Shown here piece by piece: positions 1 through 7,480 of a DNA stretch of 64,000 nucleotides. This DNA is from Herbiconiux daphne (lineage in GTDB: Bacteria; Actinomycetota; Actinomycetes; Actinomycetales; Microbacteriaceae). The notes beneath the pieces are model-generated. The model searched no databases, was not told the DNA's origin, and saw only the letters and a list, made by a program, of their open reading frames with translations. How positions within the stretch are numbered: the stretch's first letter is position 1; each line of letters begins with the position of its first letter. The DNA is taken from NCBI RefSeq assembly GCF_024979295.1, contig NZ_JANLCJ010000006.1:124001-188000 (forward strand), read 5' to 3'. A program made the translations under genes and the position numbers.

Positions 1-963
1 CTTGCGCAGGATGGCGATGCGGGTCTCGAGGTCGGGCGTCTGCACATCGGTGATCAGGCCCCACTCGAAGCGGGTGCGCATCCGGTCTTCGAAGCCGGTC
101 AGGTGCTTCGGCGGCAGGTCGGAGGTGATGACGACCTGCTTGTTGTGGTCGTGCAGGGTGTTGAAGGTGTGGAAGAAGGCCTCTTGCGTCTCGGCCTTTC
201 CCTGCAGGAACTGGATGTCGTCGATCAGCAACAGGTCGATGTCGCGGTAGCGGCTGTGGAAGGCGGCGCCGCGGTTGTTGGCGATCGAGTTGATGAAGTC
301 GTTGGTGAACTCCTCGGAGCTCACGTAGCGCACGCGCACCCCGGGATAGAGGGAGATGGCGTAGTGGCCGATGGCGTGCAGCAGGTGGGTCTTGCCGAGC
401 CCCGAGTCGCCGTAGATGAAGAGGGGGTTGTAGGCCTTCGCCGGCGCCTCGGCCACCGCGACCGCCGCGGCGTGGGCGAAGCGGTTCGAGCCGCCGATGA
501 CGAAGTTGTCGAAGCTGTACTTGGGGTTCAGGCGGGTGTCGTTGTTGCGCAGCGGGCCCACGGTCTCCTGCACCGGAGGGGCGACCGACTCGACGTAGCT
601 CGCGCTCGGCGCTCCGCCTCCTCCTCCGCCGCCGGTCGATTCGGCGCCCGCCGGCTGGTGATCGGCCACGGTCACGGTCTCGTAGCCGTCGATGTCGGGA
701 TTGACCACGACCGAGAAGCTGCTGACATCGAGCTGGGGGTCGAGAGTGCCGAGGGCGGAGAGAAGGGAGGGCCGCACGCGCTGCTCGAGCATGTCGCGGG
801 TGAAGTCGTTCGGCACCTCGAGATAGAAGGAGCCGCCGAGGATGCCCTTCGGTACCACGAGACCGAGAAAACCCTTCAGCTGCGGTGTGATCCGCTCGTC
901 GGTGGAGAGCACCTGGAGCACGGTCCGCCAGTTGTCCTCCGTTGAACCGGCACCGTCAGCCAA
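1..963 (-). CDS. dnaA: Chromosomal replication initiator DnaA, 3' part cut by window edge
   Basis: DnaA binds DnaA boxes at oriC, melts the origin and helps load the DnaB helicase. The 321 visible residues comprise an N-terminal domain I, a glycine-rich linker (domain II) and most of the AAA+ domain. Walker A is GDSGLGKTH with its lysine near residue 191, and Walker B reads LLLIDDIQ. The C-terminal domain IV lies outside the window. I chose the TTG at 963-961 because AGGAG sits just upstream of it and the N-terminus is family-like from there. The gene diverges from rpmH, the standard actinobacterial origin layout. Identity is secure; the exact start is likely. Confidence 0.97.
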   Translation of the reverse strand, partial: MADGAGSTEDNWRTVLQVLSTDERITPQLKGFLGLVVPKGILGGSFYLEVPNDFTRDMLEQRVRPSLLSALGTLDPQLDVSSFSVVVNPDIDGYETVTVADHQPAGAESTGGGGGGGAPSASYVESVAPPVQETVGPLRNNDTRLNPKYSFDNFVIGGSNRFAHAAAVAVAEAPAKAYNPLFIYGDSGLGKTHLLHAIGHYAISLYPGVRVRYVSSEEFTNDFINSIANNRGAAFHSRYRDIDLLLIDDIQFLQGKAETQEAFFHTFNTLHDHNKQVVITSDLPPKHLTGFEDRMRTRFEWGLITDVQTPDLETRIAILRK

Positions 964-1064
964 TGGAACTCCTGTCGAACGTGAATTGCGTTGCCGAACT
1001 CGATGATTCGACCCAGAGCCGTTTCTGTGCGCCCCCGCCGGCCTGTTAGTAACTGTAGGCACCT

Positions 1065-1093
1065 AAGCTAGTGACTGCCATGCTGCAGGGCAA
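1065..1093 (-). promoter_or_regulatory. Candidate dnaA promoter
   Basis: Read on the minus strand, TTGCCC is followed by a 17-nt spacer and TAGCTT. This is a reasonable vegetative promoter, giving dnaA a leader of roughly 95 nt. It is inferred from sequence only. Confidence 0.45.
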
Positions 1094-1131
1094 GTTCGCT
1101 GTATTGACTGTACGCGTGTCATACACAGATA

Positions 1132-1152
1132 TTGTCCACAGCCTGTGGATAA
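1132..1152. promoter_or_regulatory. Two back-to-back DnaA boxes between dnaA and rpmH
   Basis: TTGTCCACA (1132-1140) is followed after three bases by TGTGGATAA (1144-1152), the reverse complement of the perfect box TTATCCACA. The pair forms one palindrome. It lies between the dnaA and rpmH promoters, so autoregulation of dnaA is plausible. The main oriC of actinobacteria is usually on the dnaN side of dnaA, outside this window. The rest of the 964-1304 gap holds only promoter-like sequence. Confidence 0.6.
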
Positions 1153-1175
1153 TGGATCCTTTGTGCTGATCCGGT

Positions 1176-1204
1176 TTGACCAGAGCGCTTTCAGGCCGTA
1201 GTTT
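1176..1204 (+). promoter_or_regulatory. Candidate rpmH operon promoter
   Basis: TTGACC, a 17-nt spacer and TAGTTT lie about 100 nt before rpmH. Two further TTGACT motifs (near 1104 and at 1212) could be -35 elements of additional start sites. A multi-promoter rpmH leader is common in actinobacteria. Confidence 0.45.
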
Positions 1205-1304
1205 TAATCAGTTGACTTGTGTGGGTTCCGCCACACCCCTTACTTCACGATGGGCCGTTCTTGGATTCTTTCCTTGGATTGCCTGCCGGACACCGGAGAT
1301 CATT

Positions 1305-1442
1305 ATGAGCAAGAGAACTTTCCAGCCGAACAACCGCCGCCGTGCGAAGGTTCACGGCTTCCGTCTGCGCATGCGCACGCGTGCGGGCCGTTCGATCCTT
1401 TCGGCTCGTCGCCGCAAGGGCCGCACCGAGCTCTCTGCGTGA
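1305..1442 (+). CDS. rpmH: 50S ribosomal protein L34
   Basis: This 45-residue, highly basic protein is a textbook L34: it begins [20 protein letters not shown] and ends in an RRRKGR-type tail. L34 is a small late-assembling component of the large subunit. The ATG at 1305 has GGAG seven bases upstream. Longer upstream reading of the same frame is not L34-like and was discarded. It is the first gene of the rpmH-rnpA-yidD-yidC-jag-rsmG run. Confidence 0.97.
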   Translation: MSKRTFQPNNRRRAKVHGFRLRMRTRAGRSILSARRRKGRTELSA

Positions 1443-1472
1443 TTCGCGCCTGACGCCGATCTGACGATCGCG

Positions 1473-1811
1473 GTGCTGGCCAGAGTCAATCGCATCACGC
1501 ACGGCCGCGACTATCGCGGCACGGTGCGACGGGGTGTGAAATTCGTCGGGCCGAACACGGTCACCTACATTCGCGCATCCGATTCGTCGGATGCGCGTTT
1601 CGGGTTCATAGTGGCGAAGTCGGTCGGCATCGCCGTGGTGCGCAATCGGGTGCGCCGCCGGCTCAAGGCGGCGAGCTTCGCCCTTCTTCCGCAGGTGGCT
1701 CCGGGCACCGAGGTGGTCGTGCGGGCTCTGCCTGAAGCTGGGTCTCAGCCTTACGGCGTACTCTTCGAAGAACTTTCGCGTTCTCTCAGAAAAGGATCAG
1801 TGCTCGCATGA
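1473..1811 (+). CDS. rnpA: Ribonuclease P protein component
   Basis: RnpA binds the RNase P RNA and helps it remove 5' leaders from tRNA precursors. The 112-residue product has the family landmarks: a basic N-terminus, the central strand FGFIVAKSVG and the arginine-rich signature RNRVRRRLK (residues 57-65). The start is GTG at 1473. The stop overlaps the yidD start by four bases (ATGA), indicating translational coupling. Confidence 0.95.
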   Translation: MLARVNRITHGRDYRGTVRRGVKFVGPNTVTYIRASDSSDARFGFIVAKSVGIAVVRNRVRRRLKAASFALLPQVAPGTEVVVRALPEAGSQPYGVLFEELSRSLRKGSVLA

Positions 1812-2116
1812 AGTCGGTGGTGACCGCGATCGTGCTGCTCCCCCGCAATCTGGCGGTGCTCCTGCTCCGAGGTTATCGAGCGGTGATCTCTCCTCTATAT
1901 GGGGATGTCTGCCGCTATTACCCCTCGTGCTCTTCTTACACGCTTCAAGCCATCCAGCAGCGTGGAGTGGTGGTCGGTTCGGCGATGGGTGTCTATCGCA
2001 TCGCCCGGTGCCATCCCTGGGCGAAAGGCGGCGTCGATGACGTGCCGCCCGTGCGTCGCCCCAAATACCAGCTGACGCCATTCGGCTTCGTCGTAGCTAG
2101 CCACGGAAAGGGCTAA
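1808..2116 (+). CDS. yidD: Membrane protein insertion efficiency factor YidD
   Basis: YidD is a small membrane-associated protein that assists YidC-dependent insertion. The 102-residue product carries the conserved core: LRGYRAVISPLYGDVCRYYPSCSSY followed by GVYRIARCHPW, with the three family cysteines present. It overlaps rnpA by four bases and precedes yidC by eight. The tail after residue 80 is basic and variable, as usual. Confidence 0.95.
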   Translation: MKSVVTAIVLLPRNLAVLLLRGYRAVISPLYGDVCRYYPSCSSYTLQAIQQRGVVVGSAMGVYRIARCHPWAKGGVDDVPPVRRPKYQLTPFGFVVASHGKG

Positions 2117-2124
2117 CCTCACCC

Positions 2125-3093
2125 ATGGAAATTCCGTTCCTCGACACGATCCTCTGGCCCATCAAGTGGGTCGTCGAGTTGATCCTCGTCGCCTGGCACT
2201 ACCTGTGGACCTTCATCGGTCTCGACCCCGCCGCGGGTCTGACCTGGGTGCTCTCGATCGTGGGCCTCGTGCTCGTGGTGCGTGCCGCGCTCATCCCGAT
2301 CTTCGTGCGTCAGATCAAGAGTCAGCGCAAGATGCTCGAGGTCGCGCCACAACTGAAGAAAATTCAAGACAAGTACAAGGGCAAGAAAGACCAGTTCTCG
2401 CGCGAGGCGATGTCGCGCGAGACGATGGAGCTCTACCGGCGCACCGGCACCAACCCGCTCGCGTCCTGTCTGCCCTTGCTGCTGCAGATGCCCATCTTCT
2501 TCAGCCTGTTCTCGGTGCTCAACAACGCCCAGAAGGGCTTGGCCGGCGTCGGCCCGCTGAACGCGGAGCTCGGCAAGCAGTTCGGCGACGCGACGCTGTT
2601 CGGCGTCGCTCCCCTGCACGACACCTTCATCGGCGCCTGGAACGCGGGCGGCCCCTGGCAGGTCATGCTCATCGCCGGCCTCATGGTCGTGCTGATGACG
2701 GCGTCGCAGTTCTACACGCAGCTGCAGATCATGGCCAAGAACCAGTCGCCCGAAGCCAAGAACAGCCCCATGTTCAAGCAGCAGCGCATCCTGCTCTACA
2801 TCCTTCCGCTGGTGTTCGTGTTCTCGGGTGTGGCCTTCCCCCTCGGTGTCATGTTCTACTGGCTCACCTCGAACCTCTGGACCATGGGTCAGCAGTTCCT
2901 GGTCATCCGCAACATGCCGACGCCGGGCAGTGAGGCAGCCAAGGCCCGCGAGGCCCGTCTGGCCAAGAAGGGCAAGCTGGAGCCCACCAAGGGCGCCCCG
3001 GCCATCGAGTCCATTCCCGAAGTACCGAAGACGACACAGCGCCAGCAGCCCGTGAACAAGAACCGGGCCAAGAAGCAGGGGGACAAGAAATGA
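2125..3093 (+). CDS. yidC: Membrane protein insertase YidC (Oxa1 family)
   Basis: YidC inserts and folds inner-membrane proteins, alone or with SecYEG. The 322-residue form is the short Gram-positive type. It has N-terminal hydrophobic segments, the cytoplasmic loop SQRKMLEVAPQLKKIQDKYK, and then several hydrophobic helices including LASCLPLLLQMPIFFSLFSV. The C-terminal tail is basic (KNRAKKQGDKK), which in this family can contact the ribosome. No lipobox was seen. Its stop overlaps the next start by four bases. Confidence 0.95.
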   Translation: MEIPFLDTILWPIKWVVELILVAWHYLWTFIGLDPAAGLTWVLSIVGLVLVVRAALIPIFVRQIKSQRKMLEVAPQLKKIQDKYKGKKDQFSREAMSRETMELYRRTGTNPLASCLPLLLQMPIFFSLFSVLNNAQKGLAGVGPLNAELGKQFGDATLFGVAPLHDTFIGAWNAGGPWQVMLIAGLMVVLMTASQFYTQLQIMAKNQSPEAKNSPMFKQQRILLYILPLVFVFSGVAFPLGVMFYWLTSNLWTMGQQFLVIRNMPTPGSEAAKAREARLAKKGKLEPTKGAPAIESIPEVPKTTQRQQPVNKNRAKKQGDKK

Positions 3094-3725
3094 GTGATGT
3101 GACCGAGACCACCGAGTCGGTCGACGTCGAGTCGGTCGGCGCTGAAGCCGGTGTGGCTGAGTCGGGTGCAGCTTCGGTGGGTGCCGGTGAGTCGAATGCC
3201 GCTGCCTCGAATGCTGCTGAGTCGAATGCAGCTGAGTCGACGGATTCGCCGGTGACGGATGCCGCCCAGACACGTCTCGACGACGAGGGCGACGTCGCGG
3301 CCGACTACATCGAAGAGCTGCTCGACATCTGCGATCTCGACGGTGACATCGACATCGAGGTGACCGACGGCCGCGCCTACATCTCCGTGAACGCCTCGGG
3401 CGAGAGTAACCTGCGCATCCTTTCCCGCCCCGACACGGTGGCGGCCCTGCAGGAGTTGACCCGGCTTGCCGTGCAGACCAGCACCGGTGAGTTCTCGCGA
3501 CTGATCCTCGACGTGGGCGGCAGTCGTGAGCAGCGCCAGCGTGAGCTCGAGAAGCTCGTCGATGGCGCCATCGCGCAGATCGAGGCCGGGTCGTCGTCGG
3601 CGCACCTCGAGCCGATGTCGTCCTACGAGCGCAAGCTCGTGCACGACATCGTCGCGTCGCGCGGGTTCGCGTCGGAGTCCGAGGGCGAAGGCCGCGACCG
3701 TCACACCGTGGTCTCCCCCGCGTAG
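3090..3725 (+). CDS. jag: Jag/SpoIIIJ-associated RNA-binding protein (KH-R3H)
   Basis: This 211-residue protein has about 65 residues of low-complexity Val/Ala/Ser/Glu sequence, then a KH-like fold (IEELLDICDLDGDIDIEV) and a C-terminal R3H domain ending SSYERKLVHDIVASR. It follows yidC as in most bacteria and is thought to bind RNA, possibly at the membrane during YidC-linked insertion. The acidic N-terminal stretch contains imperfect repeats of GESNAA/AESNAA. A parS site overlaps its last codons. Confidence 0.9.
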   Translation: MSDVTETTESVDVESVGAEAGVAESGAASVGAGESNAAASNAAESNAAESTDSPVTDAAQTRLDDEGDVAADYIEELLDICDLDGDIDIEVTDGRAYISVNASGESNLRILSRPDTVAALQELTRLAVQTSTGEFSRLILDVGGSREQRQRELEKLVDGAIAQIEAGSSSAHLEPMSSYERKLVHDIVASRGFASESEGEGRDRHTVVSPA

Positions 3726-3739
3726 TTTCACGTGAAACA
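3724..3739. promoter_or_regulatory. parS site 1 (one mismatch)
   Basis: AGTTTCACGTGAAACA matches the universal parS palindrome TGTTTCACGTGAAACA at 15 of 16 positions. It overlaps the jag stop and abuts the rsmG start. Confidence 0.85.
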
Positions 3740-4432
3740 TTGAGCGACGACCACGAGGCCTCGGCGGTTCGGCCCGACTCGTCTTCGGCGAGCGAGACCG
3801 ACCCTCCGATCGCGATCGAGAGCGAGCCCGCTGCCGCGGCCGCGATCTTCGGCGACCGGATCGCGTTGGCGCGGGCGTTCACGGCCGACCTCGTGGCGCG
3901 TGGTGAGGAGCTCGGCCTGATCGGTCCGCTCGAACTTCCCCGCATCTGGAGTCGGCACATCATCAACTGTGCCGTGGTCGCTCCCCTGCTTCGGCCCGGC
4001 ACCGTCGGCGACATCGGCAGTGGTGCGGGCCTGCCGGGCATCGTGCTGGCGATCGCACGGCCTGACGTCGAGTTCACCCTGATCGAACCGATGGAGCGCC
4101 GCGTGGCCTGGCTGGAAGAGCAGCGGAAGCTGCTCGGTCTCGATAACGTCACCGTGCTACGGGCGCGTGCAGAAGACCTGAAGCTGCACGACCGACTCGA
4201 TCAAGTGACGGCCCGTGCCGTCAGCGCGTTCAGCAAGTTGATCCCGCTCGCCGCTCCGCTGCTGAAGCGTGGCGGCGAGATGGTGCTGATGAAGGGCGCG
4301 GGTGCGGCGAAAGAGATCGAGGCCGCTGAGAAGGCCATTCGCAAGTACAAGCTCACTGACGTCGAGGTGCTCGAGGTCGGGGCATCCGTTGGTGTCGACA
4401 TCACCCGCGTGATTCGCGCCCGGGTTCCGTGA
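3740..4432 (+). CDS. rsmG: 16S rRNA (guanine-N7) methyltransferase RsmG
   Basis: RsmG (GidB) methylates G527 of 16S rRNA using S-adenosylmethionine. The 230-residue protein has an acidic N-terminal extension, then FGDR...LARAFTADL, and the SAM-binding motif VGDIGSGAGLPGIVLA, followed by FTLIEPMERRVAWLEE. These are classical family features. The start is uncertain: TTG at 3740 immediately follows a parS site, leaves no room for a normal ribosome-binding site, and gives a plausible length. Confidence 0.93.
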   Translation: MSDDHEASAVRPDSSSASETDPPIAIESEPAAAAAIFGDRIALARAFTADLVARGEELGLIGPLELPRIWSRHIINCAVVAPLLRPGTVGDIGSGAGLPGIVLAIARPDVEFTLIEPMERRVAWLEEQRKLLGLDNVTVLRARAEDLKLHDRLDQVTARAVSAFSKLIPLAAPLLKRGGEMVLMKGAGAAKEIEAAEKAIRKYKLTDVEVLEVGASVGVDITRVIRARVP

Positions 4433-4510
4433 GTGGGCCGTGCCGGTGACTGCGGTGTCAGAGTAGTTCGATACGATCAAGACGTCCGTTCGGGCTCCGC
4501 GCTCCCCCCA

Positions 4511-4526
4511 TGTTTCACGTGAAACA
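4511..4526. promoter_or_regulatory. parS site 2 (perfect)
   Basis: TGTTTCACGTGAAACA is an exact match to the ParB-binding palindrome, 20 bp before the parA start. Binding here could also influence parAB transcription. Confidence 0.93.
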
Positions 4527-4545
4527 TACCGACAGGATTTTGTGA

Positions 4546-5460
4546 ATGACCAGTGATGCAACCGCCTTCGATGCGTCGACTCCGCTGGCTCGCGAGCTTG
4601 CAGACCTGTCTCAACGAAAGCGGCGACTGGCCATGCGAGAGTTTCCCCTTCCGTCGACGCCGCGGGTGTTGACCGTCGCGAACCAGAAGGGCGGCGTGGG
4701 TAAGACCACGACCACCGTCAACCTCGCGGCCGCCCTGGCCCGCGAGGGCGCTCGTGTGCTCGTGATCGATCTCGACCCCCAGGGCAATGCATCGACCGCG
4801 CTCGGTGTTGATCACCGCGGCGACAAACCGAGTGTCTACGACGTGCTCATCCACGACGAGTCGATCGCCGACATCGTGCAGCAGAGCCCGGAGTCGGACA
4901 ATCTGTTCTGCCTGCCGGCCACGATCCACTTGGCCGGCGCGGAGATCGAGCTGGTGCCGATGGTGGCGCGCGAACAGCGGCTCCGCGGCAGCCTCGACCG
5001 CTTCCTGGCGCAGATGGAGGAAGCCGGCGCCGGCTTCCACTACGTGTTCATCGACTGCCCACCGTCGCTCGGCCTGCTCACCATCAATGCTTTCGTGGCC
5101 GCGCGGGAGGTGCTGATCCCGATTCAGTGCGAGTACTACGCGCTCGAGGGTCTCAGCCAGCTGCTCAACAACATCAGCCTGATCGAGCGGCACCTGAACC
5201 CGACGCTCGCGGTCTCGACCATTCTGCTCACCATGTACGACGGGCGCACGCGCCTGGCGTTCCAGGTGGCGGAGGATGTGCGCACCCACTTCCCCGAACA
5301 GACGTTGTCGGCGGTGATCCCCCGTTCCGTGCGCATTTCCGAGGCGCCGAGTTATGGGCAGACCGTCATCAGCTTCGATCCCGGATCCCCCGGCTCGGTC
5401 TCTTACCTGGAGGCAGCCGCAGAAATAGCAGAACGAGGAGCTTCTCATCGTGGCAACTAA
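4546..5460 (+). CDS. parA: Chromosome partitioning ATPase ParA (Soj)
   Basis: ParA is a DNA-binding ATPase whose gradient moves ParB-parS complexes during chromosome segregation. The 304-residue protein contains the deviant Walker A motif KGGVGKTTT (residues 48-56), VIDLDPQGNASTALG, and the Walker B-like VFIDCPPSLGLLT. The roughly 40-residue N-terminal extension is typical of actinobacterial ParA. The start follows a perfect parS. It overlaps parB by 11 bases, so the two are co-translated. Confidence 0.96.
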   Translation: MTSDATAFDASTPLARELADLSQRKRRLAMREFPLPSTPRVLTVANQKGGVGKTTTTVNLAAALAREGARVLVIDLDPQGNASTALGVDHRGDKPSVYDVLIHDESIADIVQQSPESDNLFCLPATIHLAGAEIELVPMVAREQRLRGSLDRFLAQMEEAGAGFHYVFIDCPPSLGLLTINAFVAAREVLIPIQCEYYALEGLSQLLNNISLIERHLNPTLAVSTILLTMYDGRTRLAFQVAEDVRTHFPEQTLSAVIPRSVRISEAPSYGQTVISFDPGSPGSVSYLEAAAEIAERGASHRGN

Positions 5461-6430
5461 GAAGAGAGCCGGTCTCGGTCGTGGCATCGGCGCCCTGATC
5501 CCCACCGACGAGCCCCGCGTAGAGGGATCCCGGCCGGTCGACGTGTTCTTCGACGCCCCGGCTCCCAGCACCGACCTGGTGGCCGTTCCGGGCGCGCGGC
5601 TGGCACAGCTCGACCCGAACAGCATCGTGCCCAACTCGAAGCAGCCGCGCAGCGTGTTCGACGCGGCGGATCTCGCGGAACTCGTGCACTCGGTGCGTGA
5701 GATCGGCGTGCTGCAGCCGATCGTCGTGCGTGAACTCCCCCGCGAAGACGGCTCCGATCAGCAGTATGAGCTGGTCATGGGCGAGCGCCGCCTCCGCGCG
5801 ACCAAAGAGGCCGGCCTCGACACCATTCCCGCGGTGATCAAAGACACGGCCGACGAAGACATGCTGCGCGACGCGCTGCTCGAGAACCTCCACCGCTCGC
5901 AGCTCAACCCGTTGGAAGAGGCATCCGCCTACCAGCAGCTGCTCAATGACTTCGGCATCACCCAAGACCAGCTGGCTGAGCGCATCGGGCGCTCCCGCCC
6001 TCAGATCACCAACACTCTTCGCCTGTTGCGCTTGCCTCCGGCGGTGCAGAACCGCGTGGCATCCGGCGTTCTCAGCGCAGGTCACGCCCGCGCGGTGCTC
6101 GCGGTGGGCGATGTCGACGCGATGACCAAACTCGCGGACAAGATCGTGAACGAAGACCTCTCGGTGCGTGCAGCGGAGGCGCTGGCCTCGTCGGCGCCGA
6201 AACAATCACGAGCGAAGACCACGGCAGGCACCAAGCGCGGGCATCTCGACGAGATCGGCGAGCGACTCGGCGACCGTCTCAACACCCGCGTGCGCGTGAG
6301 TTTGGGCCGGGCCAAGGGTCAGATCGTGATCGACTTCGCGACGATCCAGGATCTCAACCGCATCCTCGCCGAGTTGGGCGAAGACGGCTTCGGCGCGGTT
6401 CCTACGGGCAGCGGCCCACGTTTCACGTGA
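5450..6430 (+). CDS. parB: Chromosome partitioning protein ParB (Spo0J)
   Basis: ParB is a CTP-dependent clamp that loads at parS and spreads along DNA. Landmarks in the 326-residue product are the N-terminal basic box KKRAGLGRGIGALIP, which contacts ParA; the CTP-binding motif GERRLR (residues 111-116); the helix-turn-helix LAERIGRSRPQITNTLRLLRLP; and a C-terminal dimerisation segment. The GTG start has GAGGAG upstream. The final codons overlap a parS site. Confidence 0.96.
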   Translation: MATKKRAGLGRGIGALIPTDEPRVEGSRPVDVFFDAPAPSTDLVAVPGARLAQLDPNSIVPNSKQPRSVFDAADLAELVHSVREIGVLQPIVVRELPREDGSDQQYELVMGERRLRATKEAGLDTIPAVIKDTADEDMLRDALLENLHRSQLNPLEEASAYQQLLNDFGITQDQLAERIGRSRPQITNTLRLLRLPPAVQNRVASGVLSAGHARAVLAVGDVDAMTKLADKIVNEDLSVRAAEALASSAPKQSRAKTTAGTKRGHLDEIGERLGDRLNTRVRVSLGRAKGQIVIDFATIQDLNRILAELGEDGFGAVPTGSGPRFT

Positions 6431-6434
6431 AACA
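6419..6434. promoter_or_regulatory. parS site 3 (one mismatch)
   Basis: CGTTTCACGTGAAACA has 15 of 16 matches to the consensus. The parB stop codon lies inside the palindrome, so the last residues of ParB (RFT) are encoded by the site ParB binds. Confidence 0.88.
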
Positions 6435-6473
6435 TCGGCGCCCCGTTCATTGAAGCGGTTTCGGGGCTCATGA

Positions 6474-6489
6474 TGTTTCACGTGAAACA
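6474..6489. promoter_or_regulatory. parS site 4 (perfect)
   Basis: An exact TGTTTCACGTGAAACA, 40 bp from site 3, in the convergent gap between parB and ddl. Confidence 0.93.
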
Positions 6490-6507
6490 TCTCCCGCTTC
6501 GGCCTCG

Positions 6508-7476
6508 CTACGAGCGAGCAGACGAGGCGATCGCAACCTCGCTGAGGGTTTCGTAGACCGAGCCCAGCGTGAAGCCGGCCGCGATGATGCCCTGCGGCAC
6601 GGTGGAGGTCTCGGTGAGCCCCGGCAGCACGTTGGCCTCGAGGAACCACGACACGCCGCTGGCGTCGACGATCAGGTCGACACGCGAGATGTGTCGCAGC
6701 CCCAGCGCCTCGTGAATCGCCAGCGCCGTCTGCTGCGCGGTGGCGGCGATGTCATCGTCGAGTCGCGCGGGTGCGTAGAACCGCGTCTCGCCGGCGTTGT
6801 AGCGGGCTTCGAAGCTGTACACCCCGGATGTCGGCTCGATCTCCACCGCCGGAAGCGCGAACGGCCCGTCGCCCAGGTCGATGATGCCCACCGACACCTC
6901 GACACCCCGCACGCGCTGCTCGATGAGGGCGACCTCACCGTAGGTGTACGCGTCGACCACGGCGCGCGGTAGATCGTCGGCCGTGTCGATGACGCCGACT
7001 CCCTGAGCCGAGCCGCCCATGGCCGGCTTCACCACGAGGTCGTCCCCGAGCGCCGCCGCGACGCGCGCGAGCACCTGAGTCGCCCCCAGCTCGCGGAAGG
7101 TGTCGCGCGGCAGGGTGATCGACCGAGGGGTCGCGAACCCGGCGCGCTCCACGAGCACCTTCGCCGTGGGCTTGTGCCAGGCGAGCCGCGCAGGGTTGGG
7201 CTGCGATCCGACGTAGGGGATGTCGAGCATGTCGAGCAACGCCCGCAGAGCGCCGTCTTCGCCACTCGCGCCGTGCAGCGCCGGCCAGACGACGTCCGGC
7301 CGGGTCTCGTCGAGGAACTGCAGCAGTCCGGCATCCGGATCGCGCAGGATCACGCGGTGCCCACGCTCGACCAGACTGTCGGCCACCCGACGGCCGGAGC
7401 GCAGCGACACGTCGCGCTCATGCGAGATGCCGCCGGCGAGAACGACGACGGTGCGGGGGGAGTTCGATTCGCTCAT
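6508..7476 (-). CDS. ddl: D-alanine--D-alanine ligase family protein
   Basis: This 322-residue ATP-grasp enzyme would join two D-alanines for peptidoglycan precursors. It has the N-terminal VVLAGGISHERDVSLRSG, the ATP-grasp block VVKPAMGGSAQGVGVI, and the metal-binding C-terminal LEANVLPGLTETSTVPQ. Its size is slightly below many Ddl proteins (about 340-370), and some compact ATP-grasp paralogues exist in actinobacteria, so substrate identity is an inference. It starts four bases after the stop of the upstream aminotransferase on the same strand and is probably co-transcribed with it. Confidence 0.82.
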   Translation of the reverse strand: MSESNSPRTVVVLAGGISHERDVSLRSGRRVADSLVERGHRVILRDPDAGLLQFLDETRPDVVWPALHGASGEDGALRALLDMLDIPYVGSQPNPARLAWHKPTAKVLVERAGFATPRSITLPRDTFRELGATQVLARVAAALGDDLVVKPAMGGSAQGVGVIDTADDLPRAVVDAYTYGEVALIEQRVRGVEVSVGIIDLGDGPFALPAVEIEPTSGVYSFEARYNAGETRFYAPARLDDDIAATAQQTALAIHEALGLRHISRVDLIVDASGVSWFLEANVLPGLTETSTVPQGIIAAGFTLGSVYETLSEVAIASSARS

Positions 7477-7480
7477 CAGT

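Noticed and set aside
2119..4152. Minus-strand open frame of 677 codons opposite yidC, jag and rsmG
   Set aside because: It is a shadow of three well-identified genes and has low-complexity Arg/Ser/His-rich content.
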